Of a stretch of DNA of 64,000 bases, positions 57,168 to 64,000 are shown piece by piece (positions within the stretch are counted from its first letter, which is position 1; each line of letters opens with the position of its first letter). The notes below the pieces were generated by a model that saw only the letters and a program-made list of their open reading frames with translations, had not been told where the DNA came from and did no database searches. The stretch lies in NCBI RefSeq assembly GCF_012275375.1, contig NZ_JAAZQJ010000005.1:62001-126000 (forward strand). The letters are read 5' to 3'. The position numbers and the translations under genes are program-made. This DNA is from Dyella sp. SG609 (GTDB lineage Bacteria > Pseudomonadota > Gammaproteobacteria > Xanthomonadales > Rhodanobacteraceae).

Positions 57168-57811
57168 TTCCCCATCACCTGGCCCCACCGCTCCATGCGC
57201 CGATGCGGGGGCACCTGTCCCCGCGCATCGGCCAGGGCGGAGGGCCGCTCCCCGGTCACCGCAAAGCCGCAGCGCTCGTACAGCGCCTGCGCGCGCGGAT
57301 TGGTTACCGCCACATCCAGCGCCAGCGGCATGCGCCCCGAAGCGGCAGCCTGCGCGGCCAGATGCTCGATCAGCGCCGCGCCGATGCCGCGCCCGCGCAG
57401 GGCGGGCTCCACGCCCAGGTGGGCCAGGTAATGCATCCGCCCCGACGGCGGCCTGATCACCCCCTCCACCCGCAGGCCGCGCGCGATCACCCCGCCCGCA
57501 TGCCGCCAGCCGAAGAAAGCCAGGATCTGCCGCGCCGCCGCCAAGGTGAACGCCCACTGCGCCGACGCCCCGTAGCCGGCGCCGACCGCCACCACCCGCC
57601 CGTGCAACTCCCCCACGCAGTGGTTGCGCCAGCCGAATTCGCCGGCGCCGTCGACAAAGGCGTGGCGCAGGAAGGCCTGCGCATCGCTGCGTCCCGGCAC
57701 CGCGAACACGTATTCGAACGCCCCCGGCCCCGAACTGTGGATCAGCGGCACCGCCGCCGCCACATCCCCCGCCGCCGCCGGCCTGAAACGCACCTGTGCA
57801 CTTGCCGCCAT
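57164..57811 (-). CDS. GNAT family N-acetyltransferase
   Basis: 215 residues. VRFRPAAAGDVAAAVPLIHSSGP at the start and the acetyl-CoA motif HLGVEPALRGRGIGAALIEHLAAQAA with the ALYERCGFAVTGERP tail. A family member related to ones acting on small molecules or proteins; substrate unknown. Confidence 0.85.
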   Translation of the reverse strand: MAASAQVRFRPAAAGDVAAAVPLIHSSGPGAFEYVFAVPGRSDAQAFLRHAFVDGAGEFGWRNHCVGELHGRVVAVGAGYGASAQWAFTLAAARQILAFFGWRHAGGVIARGLRVEGVIRPPSGRMHYLAHLGVEPALRGRGIGAALIEHLAAQAAASGRMPLALDVAVTNPRAQALYERCGFAVTGERPSALADARGQVPPHRRMERWGQVMGN

Positions 57812-57887
57812 GCCCGCCTCCCCCGACGATGGACCACCAGCATAAGCCGGCCCCGCCCCTTGACCGCACCCGTACACTAGAGAGCTT

Positions 57888-59627
57888 ATGCGCGGCCGTA
57901 TCCCCGACACCTTCATCGACGAACTGCTCTCCCGCGTCGACATCGTCGACGTGATCGAGCGGCGCGTGCCGTTGAAGAAGGCCGGGCGCGAATGGACCGC
58001 CTGCTGCCCGTTCCACAACGAGCGCTCGCCCTCGTTCTACGTCAGCCCGGCCAAGCAGTTCTTCCACTGCTTCGGCTGCGGCGCGCACGGCAGCGCGATC
58101 AAGTTCCTGATGGACTACGACCGCCTGGAATTCCCCGATGCGGTGGAGGAACTGGCGCAGTCGGTCGGCCTGAAAGTGCCTTTCGAAGGCGGCCGCGACA
58201 ACGCCCCGCGCGAAGACAAGTCCGACCTCTACAGCCTGCTCGACAGCGCCGCCCGCTGGTACGAAGGCCAGCTGCCGCACAGCCCCGAGGCGCAGGCCTA
58301 CTGCAAGAAGCGCGGCCTCGACGCCGACACCATCGCGCGCTTCCGCATCGGCTGGGCGCCGGCCGGTTTCGACGGCGTGCTGAAGGCGCTGGGCACCGAT
58401 GCCAAGCGCATGCAGCTGCTCAACGACGCCGGCATGGTCGCCAGCAACGAGCGCGGCAACAAATACGACCGTTTCCGCGAACGCCTGATGTTCCCCATCC
58501 TCGACCGCCGCGGCCGCGTGATCGCCTTCGGCGGCCGGGTGCTGCAGTCCGAGCAGGGGCCGAAATACCTCAACTCGCCCGAGACCGCGCTGTTCCACAA
58601 GGGCCGCGAGCTGTTCGCGCTGTGGCAGGTAAAGCAGGCCAACAGCAACCTGGCGCGCATCGTGGTGGTCGAGGGCTATATGGACGTGATCGCCATGCAC
58701 CAGGCTGGCCTGCCGATCGCGGTGGCCACCCTGGGCACGGCCACCACGCCGGACCACACCGAAGTGCTGTTCCGCGCCGCGCCCGACGTGGTGTTCTGCT
58801 TCGACGGCGACCGCGCTGGCCGCGCCGCTGCCTGGAAGGCCCTGGAAGCCGCGCTGCCGCGCCTGCGCGACGGCCGCCAGGCGTATTTCCTGTTCCTGCC
58901 CGACGGCGAAGACCCGGATACGTTGATTCGCAAGGAAGGCAAGCAGGGCTTCGAGCAGCGCCTGAAGAACGCCACCCCGCTGTCGGAATATTTCTTCGGC
59001 GAACTGGCCCACGAAGTGGACATCGGCAGCCTCGACGGCCGCGCCCGCCTGGCCGAGCGCGCCCGCCCGCTGATCGCCCGCCTGCCCGACGGCGCCTTCC
59101 GCGACCTGATGGCGCAGGACCTGGAACGCCGCACCGGCGCCCGCGCCGTGCTGCAGGCCGATGCCGCGCCGCGCCGCGCCGCGCAGCGACCGGTGGCGGT
59201 GCAGCGCAGCCTGGTGCGCAGCGCCATCGCGCTGCTGCTGACCCAGCCGGGCATGGCCGACGAGGTCGTGCGGCCGTACGGTTTCCTGCGCCTGGACAAG
59301 CCCGGCATCGAGCTGCTCGCCGAACTGATCGACCTGTGCCGCGCGCGCCCTGGCATCAACCCGGTGGTGCTGGTGGAGCACTTCGCCGAGCGCCCGGAGT
59401 ATCCCGCACTGCAAAAACTGATGGCCGCCACCGTGGTCGGCGAGCCCGAGCTGCAACGCGTGGAGTTCTTCGACGCGCTGCAGCGCATGGAACACCAGGC
59501 CACCGAGCAGCGCCGCGAATTCCTCATCGCGCGCAGCCGCGAAGGCACGCTCGACGGCGCGGAGAAAGCGGAGCTGCGCGAGCTGCTGGCCTTGCGCGTG
59601 GCCCCACCTCCCGCCACATCCAACTGA
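57888..59627 (+). CDS. dnaG: DNA primase
   Basis: 579 residues, E. coli length. The CHC2 zinc domain has CPFHNERSPSFYVSPAKQFFHCFGCGAHG (Cys and His ligands). The TOPRIM core contains IVVVEGYMDVIAMHQAG and FCFDGDRAGRAA. The C-terminal helicase-binding domain completes it. It makes RNA primers at the replication fork. It lies downstream of rpsU and yqeY with two small intervening genes, a loose form of the rpsU-dnaG operon. Confidence 0.97.
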   Translation: MRGRIPDTFIDELLSRVDIVDVIERRVPLKKAGREWTACCPFHNERSPSFYVSPAKQFFHCFGCGAHGSAIKFLMDYDRLEFPDAVEELAQSVGLKVPFEGGRDNAPREDKSDLYSLLDSAARWYEGQLPHSPEAQAYCKKRGLDADTIARFRIGWAPAGFDGVLKALGTDAKRMQLLNDAGMVASNERGNKYDRFRERLMFPILDRRGRVIAFGGRVLQSEQGPKYLNSPETALFHKGRELFALWQVKQANSNLARIVVVEGYMDVIAMHQAGLPIAVATLGTATTPDHTEVLFRAAPDVVFCFDGDRAGRAAAWKALEAALPRLRDGRQAYFLFLPDGEDPDTLIRKEGKQGFEQRLKNATPLSEYFFGELAHEVDIGSLDGRARLAERARPLIARLPDGAFRDLMAQDLERRTGARAVLQADAAPRRAAQRPVAVQRSLVRSAIALLLTQPGMADEVVRPYGFLRLDKPGIELLAELIDLCRARPGINPVVLVEHFAERPEYPALQKLMAATVVGEPELQRVEFFDALQRMEHQATEQRREFLIARSREGTLDGAEKAELRELLALRVAPPPATSN

Positions 59628-59745
59628 AGCGCCATGCGGTTATGCTCCCCCGCTTCGCCCCCGCCGGCCGGCGCCCATGGAATGGCTCGCCTGTGGGATC
59701 ATCGCCCCTCGCTTTCCGCCGGGGCTCGACCAGGCAAGGACGTCG

Positions 59746-60372
59746 ATGGATCTGCTTGAACGACTCGTCACGCTGTTCGCCGAGAACGGCTACGCCGCCG
59801 TCTTCATCGCACTGCTGCTGTGCGGTGCCGGCGCGCCGTTGCCGGAGGACATCACCCTGGTCGCCGGCGGCGTCATCACGGGCCTGGGCTACGGCAACGT
59901 GCACATCATGTTCGCGGTGTCGATGGTCGGCGTGCTGCTGGGCGACGCGGGCATGTTCCTGCTCGGCCATCATTACGGCGCACGCATCCTGCAATGGCGC
60001 GTGGTGGCGCGCGTGCTCACGCCGGAGCGCTACGCCAAGGTGCAGGAAAAATTCGAGCGCTACGGCAACCGCCTGATGTTCATCGCGCGCTTCCTGCCCG
60101 GCATGCGCACCGCGGTGTACATCACCGCCGGCACCACCCACCGCGTGTCGTTCATGCGCTTCTTCCTGCTGGACGGCCTGGCCGCGCTGATCAGCGTGCC
60201 GATCTGGGTCTACCTGGGCTATTTCGGCGCCAACAACCACGAGTGGCTGGTGATGTGGATCCGCCGCGGCCAGAGCAGCCTGTGGGCGCTGGGCGGCATC
60301 GTCCTGGCGGTGGTGCTGGTGCTGTGGTGGCGGCACCGCCGCCGCGTGGCGCGCGAGAGCGCCGGCCCCTGA
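59746..60372 (+). CDS. DedA family membrane protein
   Basis: 208 residues with about five membrane segments. The conserved DedA features are LPEDITLVAGGVITGLGYG (Glu-Asp pair), GDAGMFLLGHHYG, KFERYGNRLMFIARFLPGMRTAVYITAGTT (the Arg-Phe-x-Pro-x-x-Arg motif) and a basic tail. DedA proteins are likely flippases for lipid carriers such as undecaprenyl phosphate. ATG at 59746 has CAAGGA before it; longer upstream sequence is not family-like. Confidence 0.9.
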   Translation: MDLLERLVTLFAENGYAAVFIALLLCGAGAPLPEDITLVAGGVITGLGYGNVHIMFAVSMVGVLLGDAGMFLLGHHYGARILQWRVVARVLTPERYAKVQEKFERYGNRLMFIARFLPGMRTAVYITAGTTHRVSFMRFFLLDGLAALISVPIWVYLGYFGANNHEWLVMWIRRGQSSLWALGGIVLAVVLVLWWRHRRRVARESAGP

Positions 60373-60410
60373 AGACACCGGCGAGCGCAGCGGCCGCCTG
60401 AGGATCCTTC

Positions 60411-60872
60411 GTGCCCCACCCCGTCATCGTCCGCCCCATCCGCCGCAGCGACCTCGCCGCCTGGACCCCGCTGTGGGACGGCTACAACGCCTTCTACGGC
60501 CGCTCCGGCCCCACCGCGCTGCCGGAGGAAATCACCCGCACCACCTGGGAACGCTTCTTCGACGAGGGCGAACCGGTGCATGCGCTGGTGGCCGAAAGCG
60601 GCGGCGCGCTGCTGGGGCTGGCGCATTACCTGTTCCACCGCAACACCACCGCGATCGGCCTGAACTGCTATCTGCAGGATCTGTTCACCGCCGAGGCCGC
60701 CCGCGGCCGCGGCGTGGGCAAGGCGCTGATCGAGGCCGTTTACGCGCAGGCCCGCCAGGCCGGCTCGCCGCGGGTGTACTGGCATACCCACCACACCAAC
60801 GCCACGGCCATGCGGCTGTACGACCAGGTGGCCGAGCACTCCGGCTTCGTGGTCTACCGCAAGCTGTTCTGA
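60411..60872 (+). CDS. GNAT family N-acetyltransferase
   Basis: 153 residues, GTG start with GAGGAT before it. VIVRPIRRSDLAAWTPLWDGYNAFYGRSGP at the start and the acetyl-CoA site LQDLFTAEAARGRGVGKALIEAVYAQA, then HTHHTNATAMRLYDQVAEHSGF. This single-domain type often acts on small amines. Substrate unknown. Confidence 0.87.
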   Translation: MPHPVIVRPIRRSDLAAWTPLWDGYNAFYGRSGPTALPEEITRTTWERFFDEGEPVHALVAESGGALLGLAHYLFHRNTTAIGLNCYLQDLFTAEAARGRGVGKALIEAVYAQARQAGSPRVYWHTHHTNATAMRLYDQVAEHSGFVVYRKLF

Positions 60873-61000
60873 GCGGACCCAGCCAGGCGCCTGCCTCGGC
60901 TTTCGTGCTGCGCCGCACGAAAATTGCCCCATCCGGGTCCCCGCCCCGGCTAAAATGCGTGACCCAGGAGCCCCATTGCTTCAGGACGAACAGGGAACCC

Positions 61001-62233
61001 ATGCACCTCGACACCACGCCGCCGACCCTGCCGGGTCGCAGCGCGGGCCATGCCTTGGCCCGCTTCTCCGCCTGCGCGCTCGCCGCCGCGCTGAGCCTGG
61101 CCGCCGGCCTGCCCGCGCGGGCGCTGCCGCGCACGGCCGCCGCCACCACGCCGTCCACCCTGCAGAAGGCGCTGGACGAACTGCAGGCGAAGTCCACGCT
61201 GCCGGGCTATTGCGTGGCCGTCGTCGACCGCGCCGGCGTGCGCTACGCCAAGGGCTTCGGCTATGCGGACCTGGCCAGCAAGCGCCCGTATACGCCGGAC
61301 ACCGTGCAGCCCGTGGCCTCGATCGCCAAGCCGGTGCTGGCGGTGGCGCTGATGCAGCAGGTGCAGATCGGCGCGCTGTCGCTGGATACCGACGTAAGCC
61401 GCCAGCTGCCGTTCGACGTGCACAACCCGCACTACGCCTCCAGCGCCATCACCCTGCGCCAGCTCGCCACGCACAGCTCCGGCATCGTCGACCGCGAGCC
61501 GTTCTACACGCAGAGCTACGGCAAGGGCACGCCCGCCTCGTTCGACACGCGCAGCCTGCTCAAGGCCTATCTCGAGCCGATGGGCGCCAGCTACAACGAG
61601 GCCAACTTCGCCAGGACCGCGCCCGGCAGCACCTACCGCTACAGCAACCTCGGCTCGGCCGTGGTCGCGCTGGCGGTGGAATACAAGGCCGGCAGCCCGT
61701 ACCGCATGGTCACGCGCGAACGCATCTTCCAGAAGCTCGGCATGAACGCCACCGGCTGGACGCCGTCCGACACGCAGGGCCCGCAGGCCACGCTGTACGA
61801 CAAGAACAAGAAGCCGCTGGCGCCGTACAGCTTCCCGTCCTACGCGGCCAGCGGCCTGTACTCCTCGTGCAACGACGTGGGCAAGTTCCTGGCCGAGATG
61901 ATCAGCGGCTACGGCGGCCGCGCCGGGCTGCTGTCGGCAGCCTCGTACAAGACCATGTTCGGCCCCGCCTGGCCGAAGGGCGAGCAGCCCAAGGGCGTGC
62001 GCGCGGGCGATGGCCTGGACCAGGGCCTGTTCTGGCAGCGCACCGCCGGCGGCGAGCTGGGCCATAACGGCGGCGATGCCGGCGTCACGGTGCAGATGTC
62101 GTTCAACCCCACCACCGGCACCGGCCGCGTGCTGATCACCAATATCAGCGACGGCGACCGCGCCGACGTGGCGCGCGAGCTGGCCAACCTGTGGCAGGTG
62201 CTGGGCAAGTTCGAGCAGAACCCCGACCCCTGA
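61001..62233 (+). CDS. Exported beta-lactamase-fold serine hydrolase
   Basis: 410 residues. A long signal peptide (about 1-42) precedes the class C/DD-peptidase-like fold. Active-site motifs are Ser-x-x-Lys in PVASIAKPVLAVA, Tyr-Ser-Asn in YRYSNLGSAVV, and a C-terminal HNGGDAG in the place of the KTG box. Family members include esterases, D-aminopeptidases and penicillin-binding enzymes; it is not clearly a beta-lactamase. Starts at ATG 61001, the signal-peptide Met. Confidence 0.87.
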   Translation: MHLDTTPPTLPGRSAGHALARFSACALAAALSLAAGLPARALPRTAAATTPSTLQKALDELQAKSTLPGYCVAVVDRAGVRYAKGFGYADLASKRPYTPDTVQPVASIAKPVLAVALMQQVQIGALSLDTDVSRQLPFDVHNPHYASSAITLRQLATHSSGIVDREPFYTQSYGKGTPASFDTRSLLKAYLEPMGASYNEANFARTAPGSTYRYSNLGSAVVALAVEYKAGSPYRMVTRERIFQKLGMNATGWTPSDTQGPQATLYDKNKKPLAPYSFPSYAASGLYSSCNDVGKFLAEMISGYGGRAGLLSAASYKTMFGPAWPKGEQPKGVRAGDGLDQGLFWQRTAGGELGHNGGDAGVTVQMSFNPTTGTGRVLITNISDGDRADVARELANLWQVLGKFEQNPDP

Positions 62234-62319
62234 AAGCGTGCGCGCGCCGCTCGCATCGGCGTGGTGAACCGGCTACAAGGGACGTTCCCGTCGTTCGGAC
62301 GTCCAAACGGAACCACGCC

Positions 62320-63165
62320 GTGCCAGCCTTCCGTATCCGTACCCTGCTGCTCGCTCTTGTCCTGATCGCGCCCATCGCCTCGGCCCAGGACCACGCCTCG
62401 CCCGATCAATCCAGGACCGATCAACCCAGGCTCGATCAACCCAGGCCCGATCAATCAAGGCCCGAAGCGATCGACCCGCTCTACACCGCCGCGCCATCCT
62501 CGCTCGCACCCGACGACATCGCCTCGCTGCAGCAGCGCCTGGCCGACTGGCCGCAGCTCGCGCGCTACCGCGAAGCCAATGCGCACCTCGAAGCGCCCAG
62601 GCCCGGCGAGCGGCGCGTGGTGTTCTACGGCGACTCCATCACCGACAACTGGGGCCGCCAGCAGGACACCGCGTTCTTTCCCGGCAAGCCCTACGTGAAC
62701 CGCGGCATCGCCGGCCAGACCACGCCGCAGATGCTGGTGCGCTTCCGCCAGGACGTGATCGACCTCAAGCCCGCGGCCGTGCTGATCCTGGCCGGCACCA
62801 ACGACATCGCCGGCAACAGCGGCGTGAGCACGCCGGAGATGATCGAGGACAACCTGCGCTCGATGGCGGAGCTGGCGCGCGCCCACCATATCCGCGTGAT
62901 CCTCGCTTCCATTCTTCCCGTCAGCGACTACCCGTGGCGCCGCGGCCTGCAGCCGGCGGACAAGGTGCGCGCGCTGAATGCGTGGATCAAGCAGTACGCC
63001 GCGGCCAACGGCGCCGTGTATCTGGACTACTACAGCGCCATGGCCAACCAGGATGGCGGCCTCGACGCGGAACTGGCCGGCGACGGCGTGCATCCCACGC
63101 CCGCCGGCTATGCGCGCATGGCGCCGCTGGCGGAAAAAGCGATCGAGCGCGCGCTGTCGCACTGA
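62320..63165 (+). CDS. Secreted SGNH/GDSL hydrolase with tandem-repeat linker
   Basis: 281 residues, GTG start. A signal peptide (about 1-22, ASAQ) is followed by a tandem repeat of DQ-x-R-x (residues about 28-47) from four 15-bp units, then the SGNH domain (about 88-280). The blocks are FYGDSITDNWG (Ser), RGIAGQTTPQM, LAGTNDIAG (Asn) and GDGVHPTPAGYARM (Asp, His). It is an acyl esterase or deacetylase of the envelope or secreted space. Confidence 0.88.
   Translation: MPAFRIRTLLLALVLIAPIASAQDHASPDQSRTDQPRLDQPRPDQSRPEAIDPLYTAAPSSLAPDDIASLQQRLADWPQLARYREANAHLEAPRPGERRVVFYGDSITDNWGRQQDTAFFPGKPYVNRGIAGQTTPQMLVRFRQDVIDLKPAAVLILAGTNDIAGNSGVSTPEMIEDNLRSMAELARAHHIRVILASILPVSDYPWRRGLQPADKVRALNAWIKQYAAANGAVYLDYYSAMANQDGGLDAELAGDGVHPTPAGYARMAPLAEKAIERALSH
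62401..62460 (+). repeat. Four tandem 15-bp repeats inside the SGNH gene
   Basis: Four imperfect in-frame copies of a 15-bp unit of the form CCCGATCAAYCCAGG. They encode a D-Q-S/P-R-x repeat in the linker between signal peptide and catalytic domain. Copy number may vary between strains without frameshift. Confidence 0.8.
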
Positions 63166-63274
63166 CGCGCGCTTCACGTGCCACAAGGCATCCCGACAAC
63201 TCGCGCGGCGATCCGCTAGCATCGCCGCTCCGGAACGCGGAGTGCGTTCCTTGACCGTGATTACGGGGGCTTCC

Positions 63275-64000
63275 ATGGCAGGCAAAGTCTGGTTCATCAC
63301 CGGCGCATCGAGCGGTTTCGGCGATGCCTTCGCGCGCTACGCGCTGGGCCGCGGCGACAGCGTCGTCGCCACCGCGCGCGACACCGCGCGCCTGGCCCCG
63401 CTGGTAAAGCTGGCGCCGGACCGCGTGCTGGCGCAGCGCCTGGACGTGGCCCAGCCGGACGAGGCCGACCCCGCGATCATGGCCGGCGTCGAGCGCTTCG
63501 GCCGCCTGGATATCGTGATCAACAACGCCGGCTACAGCGTGGTCGGCGCGGTGGAGGAAACCCCCGACGCCGAACTGCGCGCGCTGATGGACACCAATTT
63601 CTTCGGCGCCGCCGGCGTGATCCGCGCCGCGCTGCCGCTGCTGCGCGCGCAGCGCAGCGGCGCCATCGTCAATATCACCAGCCTGGGCGGACAGCTTTCG
63701 TTCGCCGGCTTCAGCGCCTACTCCGCCAGCAAGTTCGCGCTGGAAGGCCTGTCCGAGGCACTGGCCGGCGAAGTGGCGCCGTTCGGCATCAAGGTGCTGA
63801 TCGTGGAACCCGGGCAATTCCGCACCAACCTGGCTGGCGGCGGCATGCGCTACATGCCGGAACTGCCGGCCTATGCCGACACCGTGGGCGCCACGCGCCA
63901 GTTCGCGCACGGCATGCACCAGACCCAGGAAGGCGACCCGCTCAAGGCCGCCGCCGCGATCGCCAAGGCGCTGGAAGCCGACGACACCCCGCTGCGCCTG
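63275..64000 (+). CDS. Short-chain dehydrogenase/reductase (cut by window edge)
   Basis: 242 residues seen; the C-terminal end is outside the window. The N-terminal TGASSGFG nucleotide motif, NNAGYSVVG, the Ser in NITSLGG and Tyr-x-x-x-Lys in YSASKFALEGLSEAL are all present, followed by VEPGQFRTN. It is a classical NAD(P)-dependent oxidoreductase of unknown substrate. ATG at 63275 follows the usual start. Confidence 0.9.
   Translation, partial: MAGKVWFITGASSGFGDAFARYALGRGDSVVATARDTARLAPLVKLAPDRVLAQRLDVAQPDEADPAIMAGVERFGRLDIVINNAGYSVVGAVEETPDAELRALMDTNFFGAAGVIRAALPLLRAQRSGAIVNITSLGGQLSFAGFSAYSASKFALEGLSEALAGEVAPFGIKVLIVEPGQFRTNLAGGGMRYMPELPAYADTVGATRQFAHGMHQTQEGDPLKAAAAIAKALEADDTPLRL

Noticed and set aside
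61001-62233. Possible true beta-lactamase resistance gene
   Set aside because: SxxK and YSN are present but the KTG box is replaced by HNGGDAG; the family mostly contains esterases and peptidases, so resistance cannot be claimed.
62401-62460. Short tandem repeat considered as a CRISPR array
   Set aside because: Units are 15 bp without spacers and are in frame inside a coding region; no cas genes are present.

Overview
The window is a dense, very GC-rich bacterial chromosome segment with about 60 protein genes and no recognisable tRNA, rRNA, CRISPR array or transposase. Outer-membrane proteins, DsbA and cytochrome c4 lipoprotein/periplasmic genes, a TonB-dependent receptor and the rpsU-yqeY-dnaG and folB/folK/tsaD neighbourhoods point to a Gram-negative gammaproteobacterium. 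The protein sequences look most like the Xanthomonadales/Rhodanobacteraceae (Dyella, Luteibacter, Frateuria type). That placement is an inference from recalled protein similarity, not a database result.

Layout. 1-1347 (minus): the left edge cuts a lanthipeptide synthetase gene (lanM). A 62-residue precursor peptide gene sits just upstream, with a 12-bp-arm hairpin between the two. A divergent, exported prolyl oligopeptidase follows (1852-4062). 4102-12412: small secreted and anchored proteins, a LysR regulator with a divergent MFS pump, a CadC-like membrane regulator, a YceI protein, a LysM/muramidase protein without a signal peptide, and an outer-membrane barrel. 12519-14449: motAB behind a near-consensus sigma-28 promoter. 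14510-20412: a divergent catabolic cassette of PfkB sugar (KDG-type) kinase, fold-III PLP deaminase, D-aminoacylase, RidA and GntP permease, followed convergently by a bicovalent-FAD oxidase gene (20532-22151). Read together, these enzymes could turn N-acetylglucosaminic acid into KDPG. 22453-24590: a QseB/PmrA-like two-component system with a candidate autoregulatory box.

24836-30048: gshA, then a bufferin-type RiPP locus: doxX divergent from a Cys-rich precursor (bufA-like), an MNIO/DUF692 enzyme (bufB) and a DUF2063 partner (bufC), followed by an AraC regulator. Two inverted copies of one approximately 130-155-bp repeat lie at 24611-24766 and 27287-27414. The second falls between bufA and bufB.

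30097-47313: a small Cys-rich secreted protein, an M3 lipoprotein peptidase, bioD, msrC, engB, cytochrome c4 and two tandem dsbA-like lipoproteins, an EEP-fold phosphatase, a GH17-like membrane enzyme, slt, an NDUFA9-like SDR, cca and an LtaS-like sulfatase-fold enzyme. 47350-64000: midA, a TonB receptor, an EcsC protein, a pteridine reductase near folK and folB, tsaD divergent from rpsU, yqeY, dnaG, GNAT and DedA proteins, a beta-lactamase-fold hydrolase, an SGNH hydrolase, and an SDR gene cut by the right edge.

The two RiPP loci (lanthipeptide and bufferin) and the putative amino-sugar-acid cassette are the most interesting parts. Most genes end at perfect GC-rich hairpins, listed where they are clear.
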